A program made the position numbers and the translations under genes. Shown here piece by piece: positions 6,972-14,984 of a stretch of DNA of 23,120 bases (positions are counted from its first letter, which is position 1; each line of letters begins with the position of its first letter). The notes under the pieces are model-generated. The model saw only the letters and a list, made by a program, of their open reading frames with translations, searched no databases and was not told the DNA's origin. Source of the DNA: CAKVLS01 sp045638465 (GTDB lineage: Bacteria; Bacillota; Clostridia; Christensenellales; UBA1242); assembly GCA_045638465.1 (NCBI GenBank), contig JAZUBK010000037.1, positions 1-23,120 of the forward strand, written 5' to 3'.

Positions 6972-8225
6972 TTATTCTTGTATACAGCAGATAGCGCCAT
7001 CTAAATACAAGCTATCTATTGTTGCCTTGACAACTTTATTAGTCAATTCTTGGCTTGATTTGATATAACATCTTATATAGTTTTTGCTATAACCGACGAA
7101 GTAGTCGCCCACTTTTTCTTCGACCAAAACGTCTAGTACTCTTTCTTTATTTAATTCAATAAAGTCACTTTTTAGCCCGTTTACTATTGGTTTTAGTGCC
7201 AGTTCTCTAGCTTTGATAATTTGGCCATTGATTTGAGGAAGTTTTCCTGCGACAGTACCCGCTCTATTTGAGTAAGCAAAATAGTGTACTTGTGAAAACT
7301 TAACCTTTTTCAAAAATTCACAAGAAGTTATAAAATCTTCTTCTGTTTCGGTTGGATATCCGACGATAAGGTCGGTGGTGATTCCTGCGTATGGGAAGTA
7401 TTTGTAAATAAGGTTTACTTTGTCTAAATACTCATTTGAAGTGTAATGTCTATTCATCTCTTTTAAGACTTTATCACAGCCGTTTTGAAGTGATAAATGG
7501 AACTGCGGACAGAAATTATCCATTTGAGATAAAATCTGCAAAAGTTCGTCTGTTATAACATTTACTTCTAGTGAGCCTATACGAACACGTACAGGAAGAT
7601 CTTTCAAACCTTCCATTACTTTGCCAAGGGCAAGGTTTCCGTCTATACGATAGTCTGAAATGTTAATACCAGTGATTACTATTTCTTTTACATTTTTTGC
7701 AAGTGCTTTGGCTTCGGCGATTATAGAATCTAGAGCTCTTGATCTACTCCTACCTCTTAGATATGGAATAAGGCAATAATTACAGAAGTTGTTGCAACCA
7801 TCTTGAATTTTTATATATCCTCTGATACGGTCGCAGTTATCGACAAATAAATTATCTTCGTAACATTTGTGGTCAATTTCTCTAATATCAACTAGTTCTT
7901 TGTTTATATAATTGACAATTTCGCCTTTGCCCATAGTACCAAAAACAACTTTGACATTTTCTTTTTCAGCAAATTGTTTTGCGTTGTTTTGAGAAGCACA
8001 ACCACAAACCAAAATCTTTGCGTCTTTATTTTGATTAGTTATTTTTGAAATATATTGTCTACTCTTTTTTTCGGCCTCACTAGTTACGGCACAAGTATTA
8101 ACAATATAAATATCTGCAGGTTGAAGAGTTGTTACTACCTCGCACTTTTCTTTTAGGCTACATACGATACTATCTATTTCGTATTGGTTTACTTTACAAC
8201 CAAGATTTATACAACATATTTTCAT
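6972..8225 (-). CDS. mtaB: tRNA t6A37 methylthiotransferase MtaB
   Basis: Radical-SAM enzyme that adds a methylthio group to t6A at position 37 of ANN-decoding tRNAs, giving ms2t6A. The 417 residues show the N-terminal methylthiotransferase domain with three cluster cysteines (Cys10 in NLGCKVNQYE, Cys45 in NTCAVT, Cys76 in VCGCASQ). The radical-SAM motif CNNFCNYC follows (Cys144, 148, 151), then the conserved R-G-R-S-R-S run, and a short C-terminal TRAM-like region. NLGCKVNQYE distinguishes MtaB from MiaB and RimO. The ATG overlaps the rsmE stop (ATGA), indicating translational coupling. Confidence 0.95.
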   Translation of the reverse strand: MKICCINLGCKVNQYEIDSIVCSLKEKCEVVTTLQPADIYIVNTCAVTSEAEKKSRQYISKITNQNKDAKILVCGCASQNNAKQFAEKENVKVVFGTMGKGEIVNYINKELVDIREIDHKCYEDNLFVDNCDRIRGYIKIQDGCNNFCNYCLIPYLRGRSRSRALDSIIAEAKALAKNVKEIVITGINISDYRIDGNLALGKVMEGLKDLPVRVRIGSLEVNVITDELLQILSQMDNFCPQFHLSLQNGCDKVLKEMNRHYTSNEYLDKVNLIYKYFPYAGITTDLIVGYPTETEEDFITSCEFLKKVKFSQVHYFAYSNRAGTVAGKLPQINGQIIKARELALKPIVNGLKSDFIELNKERVLDVLVEEKVGDYFVGYSKNYIRCYIKSSQELTNKVVKATIDSLYLDGAICCIQE

Positions 8226-8947
8226 AGGCCCAATTCTCCAAGCTCATACAATACACACGCAGACAAACTGATAGCTGCGGTTTCGGCTCTTAGAATTCTT
8301 TTTCCCATAGATATTGATTTTGCGCCGACTTGTTTTATTTGCTCGATTTCTTGGGCAGAAAATCCGCCTTCACTACCTACAATAAGGGCTATTTTTAGGC
8401 CTTTTTTAACCAAATTTTGAAGTCCGCCGTTATCTTCAGTTTCGTTAGCAAAGATGATAAGGTCATAGTCTTTGACCTTTTCTAACATTTGCTTGAAAGT
8501 AATAGTTGGACTCAAAGATATAAGGCGAGTTCTTCCGCATTGTTTTGCAGCAGAGACTGCGATTTTTTCAAGACGTGGAAGTTTGTTGTCATTGGTTTTT
8601 GCGATAGTAAAATTTGATGTAAAGGTTACTATTTCGCTCACACCTAGTTCACTAACCTTTTGAATAATAAGTTCTAGCTTTTCGCCTTTAGGAAGAGCTT
8701 GGAATAGTATTACACTTTCTTTTGGGTTGGCATCGCACTTATAAGTTGACAAAACTTTCAATGTCGTAGATTGCTTTGTAATCGAAGTGATTTCGCAATT
8801 ATATAAGTTGTCGCCATCAGCAAAACACTCTACCTCTGCCCCAACAGGGAGCCTTAGAACACGTGATAGGTGGTTATGCTCTTCGCCTGTTAAGGTTATT
8901 GTTTCGTTATCTATATTTTCATTTGTTACAAAAAATCTTTTTTCCAT
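8222..8947 (-). CDS. rsmE: 16S rRNA m3U1498 methyltransferase RsmE
   Basis: SPOUT-class methyltransferase that methylates U1498 of 16S rRNA at N3. The 241 residues comprise an N-terminal PUA-like domain (1-70, with EEHNHLSRVLR) and a knotted SAM-binding domain. Conserved motifs are QALPKGEKLELIIQKVSELGV (83-103), VGSEGGFS (190-197) and MGKRILRAETAA (214-225). It is the first gene of rsmE-mtaB-GNAT. No Shine-Dalgarno sequence is seen. A TTGCGA-17-TATAAT promoter ends six bases before the ATG, suggesting a leaderless mRNA. In most Bacillota prmA sits between dnaJ and rsmE. Here it is absent and a terminator takes its place. Confidence 0.96.
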   Translation of the reverse strand: MEKRFFVTNENIDNETITLTGEEHNHLSRVLRLPVGAEVECFADGDNLYNCEITSITKQSTTLKVLSTYKCDANPKESVILFQALPKGEKLELIIQKVSELGVSEIVTFTSNFTIAKTNDNKLPRLEKIAVSAAKQCGRTRLISLSPTITFKQMLEKVKDYDLIIFANETEDNGGLQNLVKKGLKIALIVGSEGGFSAQEIEQIKQVGAKSISMGKRILRAETAAISLSACVLYELGELGL

Positions 8948-8953
8948 AGTTTT

Positions 8954-8982
8954 ATTATACCCTTTCGATTTGTTTTTCGCAA
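8954..8982 (-). promoter_or_regulatory. rsmE promoter, possibly leaderless
   Basis: On the minus strand, TTGCGA (8977-8982), a 17-base spacer and a perfect TATAAT (8954-8959). Six bases (AAAACT) separate it from the ATG at 8947, so transcription should begin at the start codon. No ribosome site lies between. Confidence 0.68.
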
Positions 8983-9006
8983 GTGATAACGAAAAGTCTT
9001 TTTTGC

Positions 9007-9040
9007 AAAAAAAAGTAAAGCCTAAAATATGGGCTTTACT
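9007..9040 (-). terminator. Terminator of the hrcA-grpE-dnaK-dnaJ operon
   Basis: A 9-bp stem (AGTAAAGCC at 9014-9022 with GGCTTTACT at 9032-9040), a nine-base loop and eight T on the minus strand (9007-9014). The first stem arm overlaps the dnaJ stop codon (9036-9038). Confidence 0.9.
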
Positions 9041-10172
9041 TTATATATCTTTTTAGTTTATCTTCGTATGCTTTTGATTTTGCATAAGCATTGATTGAAG
9101 TTGTTTCTTTTAGTTTCTCAATAATCTCTTTGTCTTGTTTTGATGCTTGTTTTGGCATCTCAACTCTTAGAGTTACTATGATATCTCCAAAACTTTCTTT
9201 GTTAAGATGTTTGATTCCTTTGCCTTTTAGTCTAAAGACAGTGTTTGGTTGAGTAAGTGGTGGAATTGTAAGCTCTTGGCTTGAGTTTGTTGTAGGTATT
9301 GTTATTTTGCCACCTAGGTATGCTGTTGTAAATGGTACATACAAATCAAGATATAGGTTTACACCATCTCTTTGCAAAATCTCATGTGGTCTTACTGACA
9401 CTTCGATTTGAAGGTCGCCATTTGGACCGCCATTGTGAGATGCATGACCATTACCACGCATTGTAATAACTTGGTTATTATCGATACCAGCAGGAATTTT
9501 AATTTTGATTTCTTTGCTGTTATTGACTGTACCACGGCCATTACAATCGCTACATTTTTCTTTAATAATTTTGCCTTTACCACTACATTTTTTACAGACA
9601 CCAGTTTTTACTACTCTGCCAAACATAGTATCTTGAACATATCTGACTTGGCCTGTACCTTTACACTCACTACAAGTTTCCATTGCGGTGCCGTTTTTTG
9701 CACCTGTACCAGAGCATGTATTACATTTTTCGGTACGAGTTACTTTGATTGTCTTTTCGCAACCAAAAACTGCTTCTTCAAAGGACAAATCAATATGTGT
9801 TACAATATCTTCACCTTGGCTAACGGCTTGAGCTCTACCGCCCCCGCCAAAGCCAGAAAATATATTGCTAAAGATATCTTCAAAACCACCGAAACCTCCT
9901 CCAAATCCGCCACCGCCGAAGCCACCATTTCCGCCGAAGAAATCACTGTTTCCTCCTGCACTGCCGAATTGGTCATAGTTGCTTCTTTTGGTGCTGTCAC
10001 CCAAAATTTCATAGGCTTCGTTTACGTCTTTGAACTTTTGAGCACAGGCTTCGTCATTTGGATGAAGGTCGGGATGATATTGTTTTGCAAGTTTTCTATA
10101 GGCTGACTTTATTTCATCTTGACTAGCAGTTTTAGAAACACCAAGTATAGAATAATAATCTTTACCTGCCAT
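9036..10172 (-). CDS. dnaJ: Chaperone DnaJ (Hsp40)
   Basis: Type I J-protein that delivers unfolded clients to DnaK and stimulates its ATPase. The 378 residues comprise the J domain (5-68, HPD at 33-35), a Gly/Phe-rich region (about 70-112) and a zinc centre of four CxxCxGxG motifs (Cys150/153, 167/170, 193/196, 207/210). The two C-terminal client-binding barrels follow. All catalytic and metal residues are present. The start ATG at 10172 has GAGG about nine bases upstream, and the gap after dnaK is 24 bases. It is last in the heat-shock operon; a terminator stem overlaps its stop codon. Confidence 0.98.
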   Translation of the reverse strand: MAGKDYYSILGVSKTASQDEIKSAYRKLAKQYHPDLHPNDEACAQKFKDVNEAYEILGDSTKRSNYDQFGSAGGNSDFFGGNGGFGGGGFGGGFGGFEDIFSNIFSGFGGGGRAQAVSQGEDIVTHIDLSFEEAVFGCEKTIKVTRTEKCNTCSGTGAKNGTAMETCSECKGTGQVRYVQDTMFGRVVKTGVCKKCSGKGKIIKEKCSDCNGRGTVNNSKEIKIKIPAGIDNNQVITMRGNGHASHNGGPNGDLQIEVSVRPHEILQRDGVNLYLDLYVPFTTAYLGGKITIPTTNSSQELTIPPLTQPNTVFRLKGKGIKHLNKESFGDIIVTLRVEMPKQASKQDKEIIEKLKETTSINAYAKSKAYEDKLKRYIK

Positions 10173-10196
10173 TTTCTAAACCTCTAAAAATCCTTA

Positions 10197-12002
10197 TTAG
10201 TCTTTTTTGTCGTCAACGATGATTTCGTCGTCGCCATTGTCAGTGCCGTTATTTGTTTCGGCTTGAGCTTGAGCATATAGTTTAGAGATTACACCACTTG
10301 AACTTTGTGACAAGTCTTCTAGGGCTTTTCTGATTACTTCAACATCTTGAGATTCGATTTCTTTTTTGCACTTTTCAATAGCTGTCTCTAGAGTTGTTTT
10401 GTCTTCTGCTGAGATTTTGTCGCCGTTTTCTTTAAGCATTTTTTCTAGTGAGTTGATCATATTTTCGGCGTTGTTTTTAGTTTCGAATAGTTCTTTTTTC
10501 TTCTTATCTTCTTCAGCATATTTTTCTGCTTCTTTTACTGCTTTGTCGATATCTTTTTCGCTAAGGTTAGAAGAAGCTGTAATTGTGATACTTTGTTCTT
10601 TGTTTGTTCCCAAATCTTTTGCAGATACGTGAACGATACCGTTTGCGTCGATATCAAATGTAACTTCGATTTGTGGGATACCTCTTGGTGCTGGTGGAAT
10701 ATCAACCAAACTGAATCTGCCTAGAGTTTTGTTATCAGCAGCAAATTCTCTTTCGCCTTGAAGAACGTGGATATCTACACCAGGTTGGTTATCAACAGCT
10801 GTTGAGAATACTTGAGATTTTTTAGTTGGGATAGTAGTGTTTCTTTCGATAAGTTTTGTAAAGATACCGCCCAATGTTTCGATACCAAGTGAAAGTGGTG
10901 TTACGTCAAGCAATAGTACGTCTTTTACTGTACCAGATAGTACGCCACCTTGGATAGCTGCACCAAGTGCAACACATTCGTCTGGGTTAATACCTTTAAA
11001 TGGTTCTTTGCCTGTTGCTTCTTTTACTGCAGTTACAACTGCTGGGATACGTGTAGAACCACCAACAAGTACTACTTTGTCTAGGTCTTTAAATGTAAGT
11101 TTTGCGTCTTTGATTGCTTTGTTTGCAGCAACGATTGTTCTGTCTACAAGGTCGCTTGTGATAGAATCAAATTTTGCTCTAGTAAGTGTATATTCAAGGT
11201 GCTTTGGACCTGTAGCGTCTGCTGTAATAAATGGCAAGTTGATTGATGTTTGAGTAACGGCAGAAAGGTCAATTTTTGCTTTTTCTGCTGCTTCTTTTAG
11301 TCTTTGCATAGCAAGTTTATCTTTTGATAGGTCGATACCTTCTTTTGCTTTGAATTCTGCAACTAGAAGATCTATTACTTTGTTATCAAAGTCATCGCCA
11401 CCAAGTTTGTTATCACCTGCAGTTGAGATTACTTCGAATACACCATCACCAATTTCTAGAATTGATACGTCGAATGTACCACCACCTAGGTCGTATACTA
11501 AGATTTTGTGGTTTTTGTCAGCGCCTTTATCAAGACCATATGCAAGAGATGCTGCAGTAGGCTCGTTGATAATTCTTAGAACTTCAAGACCTGCGATTTT
11601 ACCAGCGTCTTTTGTTGCTTGTCTTTGGCTATCTGTAAAGTAAGCTGGAACTGTAATAACTGCTTGAGTTACTTTTTGGCCAAGGTATGCTTCTGCGTCT
11701 TGTTTTAGTTTGCCCAAAATCATAGCTGAGATTTCTTGTGGTGAATAAGTTTTGTCGTCGATGTTTACTTTGTAATCGCTACCCATTTCTCTTTTTACAG
11801 AGATGATTGTGCGGTCTGGGTTTACAACCGCTTGTCTTTTTGCTACTTGACCTACTAGTCTTTCGCCTTCTTTTGAGAATGCAACTACCGATGGAGTTGT
11901 TCTCTCGCCTTCTGCGTTAGGAATTACTACTGCGTCTGTTCCTTCCATTACAGCTACGCATGAGTTTGTTGTTCCTAAGTCAATACCAATAATTTTTCCC
12001 AT
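10197..12002 (-). CDS. dnaK: Chaperone DnaK (Hsp70)
   Basis: ATP-driven Hsp70 chaperone. The 601 residues show the N-terminal nucleotide domain (IGIDLGTTNSC at 5-15, DLGGGTFDVS at 171-180, VLVGGSTRIP at 311-320), the hydrophobic linker DVLLLDVTPL (361-370), the beta-sandwich client domain and a helical lid ending in an acidic tail (DDEIIVDDKKD). The nucleotide domain lacks the roughly 24-residue insertion found near residue 80 in Gram-negative DnaK, which supports a Gram-positive host. It sits between grpE (74-base gap) and dnaJ. The only good ribosome site, AAGGAG at 12016-12021, is 13 bases from the ATG, longer than usual. Confidence 0.98.
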   Translation of the reverse strand: MGKIIGIDLGTTNSCVAVMEGTDAVVIPNAEGERTTPSVVAFSKEGERLVGQVAKRQAVVNPDRTIISVKREMGSDYKVNIDDKTYSPQEISAMILGKLKQDAEAYLGQKVTQAVITVPAYFTDSQRQATKDAGKIAGLEVLRIINEPTAASLAYGLDKGADKNHKILVYDLGGGTFDVSILEIGDGVFEVISTAGDNKLGGDDFDNKVIDLLVAEFKAKEGIDLSKDKLAMQRLKEAAEKAKIDLSAVTQTSINLPFITADATGPKHLEYTLTRAKFDSITSDLVDRTIVAANKAIKDAKLTFKDLDKVVLVGGSTRIPAVVTAVKEATGKEPFKGINPDECVALGAAIQGGVLSGTVKDVLLLDVTPLSLGIETLGGIFTKLIERNTTIPTKKSQVFSTAVDNQPGVDIHVLQGEREFAADNKTLGRFSLVDIPPAPRGIPQIEVTFDIDANGIVHVSAKDLGTNKEQSITITASSNLSEKDIDKAVKEAEKYAEEDKKKKELFETKNNAENMINSLEKMLKENGDKISAEDKTTLETAIEKCKKEIESQDVEVIRKALEDLSQSSSGVISKLYAQAQAETNNGTDNGDDEIIVDDKKD

Positions 12003-12076
12003 AATTTTTTTAATTCTCCTTAAATTGTTTATGTTTGTTTTGGTTTATTTATAACTTATTAAAAAGTTTTGTTTTC

Positions 12077-12559
12077 TTATTTTGCTACAACCACTTGAGC
12101 ATATCTTATTACTTTATCTTCGTACATAAAACCTGCCTGTAGTTCTTCTATTATTGTATTTGATTTTGCTTTAAAATCATCTAGCAGTACCACTGCGTTG
12201 TGGAACGCTGGATCAAATGTGCGTCCTATTGTTGGAATCTTTTTGATCTTTAGCCTCTCTAAAGCCTCAATCAAGCTATCTTCTATCATTTTAATACCGT
12301 TTAGGCTATTTTTGTCCATTATAACTCTACGGGCTTTTTTGAAAGAATCTAGCGCTGGAAGTATAGTTTCACAGGCTTTGATCAAACCTTCTTCAAAACC
12401 AACTTTTTTTGCATCTTTGTTTATCCTTCTGAAGTTGTCAAAGTCTGCTTGAAGTTGCCTCGCTGTATTAAGATATACAGTTGATTGCTTCAAAAGTTCT
12501 TCGTACTTTTCGGCACTAACAGTTTGTTTTTGTTCATTTTTTTCTTGGTCTTGTGCCAT
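12077..12559 (-). CDS. grpE: Nucleotide exchange factor GrpE
   Basis: Releases ADP from DnaK and so resets the chaperone cycle. The 160-residue product has a Lys/Glu/Gln-rich N-terminus, a long coiled-coil stretch (about 15-60, with LQADFDNFRR) and the C-terminal beta domain (GRTFDPAFHNAV, LQAGFMYEDKVIRYAQVVVAK). I chose the ATG at 12559, four bases after the hrcA stop. It is preceded by AAAGGAGGTG, which itself encodes the last residues of HrcA. The frame stays open to an ATG at 12610, inside hrcA, but that codon has no ribosome site. Second gene of the heat-shock operon. Confidence 0.95.
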   Translation of the reverse strand: MAQDQEKNEQKQTVSAEKYEELLKQSTVYLNTARQLQADFDNFRRINKDAKKVGFEEGLIKACETILPALDSFKKARRVIMDKNSLNGIKMIEDSLIEALERLKIKKIPTIGRTFDPAFHNAVVLLDDFKAKSNTIIEELQAGFMYEDKVIRYAQVVVAK

Positions 12560-12563
12560 ACAA

Positions 12564-13619
12564 TCAGCCACCTCCTTTATCTTTGTTACTTCTTCTTTCG
12601 TTGATTTCATCAGCGATAATCTTTAGTGCACTAGCGATTGACGCATAGTCTATTCTTTCTGGCCCTATAACACCTATTGAAGCTATTTTCTTACCATCGA
12701 TTACTAGTGGTGTGGTAATTACTGCGCAATCATTTAGTTTTTCGTTATCTAACTCGTCGCCTAGTTTTACCTCTACACCCTCTTCGCTCTTTGTATCAAA
12801 AATATCTTTTAGTTTAGTCTTATCTGATAGAACGTTAAGAATATCTTTTGCTTTTTCGACATCGCTATATTCTGGTGAGTTTAAAAGTTTAACCAAACCA
12901 CCACTTTGAACATCACTTGCTGATTTTGTGTAATTTTCTAACACAATCAAAACCAGTTTGAAAAGTTCTTTGTACTTGTCTAGTTCTCTGCTTACCTTTT
13001 CGCTAAAACTATTAATATTTTCCATAAGATAACCAATTGACTTTCCTGCAAACATACTATTAAATAAGTTTGAGGCGTCTTCACAGTCTTTGCTCTCGAT
13101 AGTACTACTTGCAGTAATTGTATTGGTTACAACACCTGCGTTTGTTTCTACCAAGACAAGAAGTTGACCGCTTATCAAATAGAAAATCTTGATTGATTTG
13201 ACCATAAGCTCTTTGAACCCATCAAAGACAACTACTGCTGGGTAATTGGTCTTTTGAGAGATTGTGTCAGCTATTGATCTTACTATTTCGCTTAGGTTGT
13301 TTGACTTTAAAAATAACTCATCTTTTACAGTGCAAAGTTCGTTTTGTGTATAATTTAGATTTGCTAAAATCTCATTTACAAAAAACCTATATCCTTTGGT
13401 TGTTGGTACTCTACCGCTTGATGTATGCAGCTGCTTTAGATAACCCATAGCCTCAAGAGATGATAATTCGTTTCGGATAGTTGCGGTACTAGTATCTTTC
13501 AGTTCTGCGTTTTGGATAAAACTAGAAGTAATAGGATTGGCAACTTTGATATAATTATCAACTGCACTATACAAAATTTGTTTCTTTCTTTGGCTCAAAA
13601 CAGGTAAGTTTTCGCTCAT
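12564..13619 (-). CDS. hrcA: Heat-inducible transcription repressor HrcA
   Basis: Represses the dnaK operon by binding CIRCE and is kept active by GroEL in Bacillus. The 351-residue form starts at the ATG at 13619 (MSENLPVLSQRKKQIL). An N-terminal winged helix follows (about 10-80; IATRNELSSLEAMGYL-type wing residues are seen as TIRNELSSLEAMGYLKQLHTSSGRVPT in sections), then a GAF-like dimer domain. I prefer this ATG over an in-frame TTG at 13643 for two reasons. AAAGGGTGG lies three bases before the ATG, and the TTG overlaps a CIRCE half-site (13633-13641). It is first in hrcA-grpE-dnaK-dnaJ and is autoregulated by the CIRCE at 13656-13682. Confidence 0.96.
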   Translation of the reverse strand: MSENLPVLSQRKKQILYSAVDNYIKVANPITSSFIQNAELKDTSTATIRNELSSLEAMGYLKQLHTSSGRVPTTKGYRFFVNEILANLNYTQNELCTVKDELFLKSNNLSEIVRSIADTISQKTNYPAVVVFDGFKELMVKSIKIFYLISGQLLVLVETNAGVVTNTITASSTIESKDCEDASNLFNSMFAGKSIGYLMENINSFSEKVSRELDKYKELFKLVLIVLENYTKSASDVQSGGLVKLLNSPEYSDVEKAKDILNVLSDKTKLKDIFDTKSEEGVEVKLGDELDNEKLNDCAVITTPLVIDGKKIASIGVIGPERIDYASIASALKIIADEINERRSNKDKGGG

Positions 13620-13632
13620 ATTCCACCCTTTT

Positions 13633-13641
13633 TTAGCACTC
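13633..13641 (-). promoter_or_regulatory. Third CIRCE half-site next to the hrcA ribosome site
   Basis: An exact GAGTGCTAA on the minus strand, in direct repeat with the downstream arm of CIRCE (23 bases apart, start to start). It lies in the leader close to the hrcA ATG. It may be an accessory HrcA contact or a remnant of a duplicated site. Confidence 0.6.
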
Positions 13642-13655
13642 AAATTTTTGTATTG

Positions 13656-13682
13656 TTAGCACTCACACTTTGTGACTGCTAA
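13656..13682. promoter_or_regulatory. CIRCE operator of the heat-shock operon
   Basis: TTAGCACTC (13656-13664), nine bases, GACTGCTAA (13674-13682). It matches the CIRCE consensus (TTAGCACTC-N9-GAGTGCTAA) at all but one position. It covers the predicted transcription start of hrcA, the usual arrangement for HrcA repression. Confidence 0.96.
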
Positions 13683-13686
13683 TTTA

Positions 13687-13714
13687 ATTATATTCATATT
13701 ATATTCAAAGTCAA
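13687..13714 (-). promoter_or_regulatory. hrcA operon promoter
   Basis: On the minus strand, TTGACT (13709-13714), a 16-base spacer and TATAAT (13687-13692). Transcription should begin near 13680, inside CIRCE. A second TATAAT at 13698-13703 is too close to the -35 to be used with it. Confidence 0.75.
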
Positions 13715-13760
13715 CAATTTTATGCCATTTTTTTAAAAAAAATATTCGACATTTTTAGAC

Positions 13761-13790
13761 AAAAAAAACCGCTACCTATAACGGTAGCGG
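13761..13790 (-). terminator. Terminator after lepA-hemW
   Basis: A perfect 8-bp stem (CCGCTACC at 13769-13776 with GGTAGCGG at 13783-13790), a six-base loop and eight T on the minus strand (13761-13768). It separates lepA-hemW from the HrcA-controlled operon. A T-run on the other side means it might also work rightward, where there is no gene. Confidence 0.92.
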
Positions 13791-13847
13791 CGAAAATTTT
13801 TTGTAATAATAAAGATAAAATAATCTTGAGTATTGTAATAATATATA

Positions 13848-14984
13848 TTATATTAATTTTTGAACAACACTGTTTAGTACATAAAAGGCATTTTCAGCAA
13901 GACGAAGGAAACCCCTTTCGATAATAATAAATCTATTAGTCAAAAGGAAAAGCACTTCTTCTTTTTTGTCCTCTAACAAGTTACAATGGAATTTTTGGTT
14001 AAAGGCCTCAATATTAATGCCTTTTGAAGTTCTAAGAGATAGCATAATTGTTTCTTCTCTTTGTTCTTCTATAGTCAAAGTTTCTTTATCAACGACTGGT
14101 GATTTTTTGCTATCAAGTTTAGTTATATAGTCGTCTAGGTTATTGGTATTAGCGAATCTATCACCACCAAAGTATGAGTGAGCAGCTACGCCAAGACCGA
14201 TATACTCTGCCATTGTCCAATATACTGTATTGTGTACGCACTCATAATCTGGAATAGCAAAGTTTGAAACTTCGTATCTTTTGAAACCTTTTTTTGTAAG
14301 GTATTTATATACGGCGTTGTACATATCAACAGTTTTGTCCTCAGATGGAAGACTAACTTTACCGCTACTTACCTTGTTAAACATAGGAGTTCCTCTCTCT
14401 AAAATAAGGCTATAAGCAGAAATGTGTTTTACCTCATGAGAAACTAGGTATTTTAGCATCTTCATAACGTCTGATTTTTTTTGCTTAGGAAGGCCAAGTA
14501 GCATATCTACAGATATATTTTCAAAGCCATTGCCTTGGGCAAGTTCTAGTGCTAATTTGAAATCATCAAAATTATGCAATCTATCAATATCTTTCAAAAT
14601 ATGGTTATTGCAGGTTTGAGCGCCAATACTTAGTCTATTTACCCCACAAGCTTTGTACTCTTCTAGTTTTTCTATAGTAAGTGAGTTTGGGTTTGCCTCT
14701 ATTGTTATCTCGGCGTTGCGAAGGAATTTAAAGTTTTCTTTTAGCGCTTTAAAAATCTTTAGCATAAGACCACTATGAAGGTAACTTGGAGTTCCGCCGC
14801 CCACGTATACTGATTGAACAACGTGGTCTTGAGTCTTTTTGCTATATATTTTCATCTCTTTAATCAAAGAATCTACATAGTCAAACATATAGTTTTCTTT
14901 TTCCACAAAGGTAACAAAGTTACAATATCCGCATCGTCTAGCACAAAATGGTATATGAATATAAAGTGATAATTTCTTTTTCAT
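13848..14984 (-). CDS. hemW: Radical-SAM heme chaperone HemW
   Basis: Member of the HemN-like radical-SAM family, now regarded as a heme-binding chaperone. The 378 residues begin with YIHIPFCARRCGYCNF. The cluster cysteines are 14, 18 and 21, followed by Asn-Phe. The Phe after CxxxCxxCx marks HemW, whereas true coproporphyrinogen oxidases (HemN) have a further Cys. Other family features are YVGGGTPS, EANPNSLT, GVNRLSIGAQT and the C-terminal HemN_C region. The ATG overlaps the lepA stop by one base (TAATG), so the two are coupled. The gene neighbourhood lepA-hemW-hrcA is typical of Bacillota. Confidence 0.95.
   Translation of the reverse strand: MKKKLSLYIHIPFCARRCGYCNFVTFVEKENYMFDYVDSLIKEMKIYSKKTQDHVVQSVYVGGGTPSYLHSGLMLKIFKALKENFKFLRNAEITIEANPNSLTIEKLEEYKACGVNRLSIGAQTCNNHILKDIDRLHNFDDFKLALELAQGNGFENISVDMLLGLPKQKKSDVMKMLKYLVSHEVKHISAYSLILERGTPMFNKVSSGKVSLPSEDKTVDMYNAVYKYLTKKGFKRYEVSNFAIPDYECVHNTVYWTMAEYIGLGVAAHSYFGGDRFANTNNLDDYITKLDSKKSPVVDKETLTIEEQREETIMLSLRTSKGINIEAFNQKFHCNLLEDKKEEVLFLLTNRFIIIERGFLRLAENAFYVLNSVVQKLI

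Noticed and set aside
9408..10106. A 232-codon open frame on the plus strand opposite dnaJ
   Set aside because: It is antisense to the conserved dnaJ zinc-centre and Gly-rich coding region, has a Thr/Phe-rich composition produced by that complement, no ribosome site and no domain.
10837..11253. A 138-codon plus-strand frame opposite dnaK
   Set aside because: Shadow of a strongly conserved gene, with no start signals or recognisable protein features.
12560..12610. Longer GrpE starting within hrcA
   Set aside because: The ATG at 12610 has no ribosome site, while the ATG at 12559 follows a near-perfect one just after the hrcA stop.
13620..13643. In-frame TTG start giving a longer HrcA
   Set aside because: The TTG overlaps a CIRCE half-site, lacks a ribosome site and adds residues outside the family alignment. 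The ATG at 13619 has a purine-rich site directly upstream.
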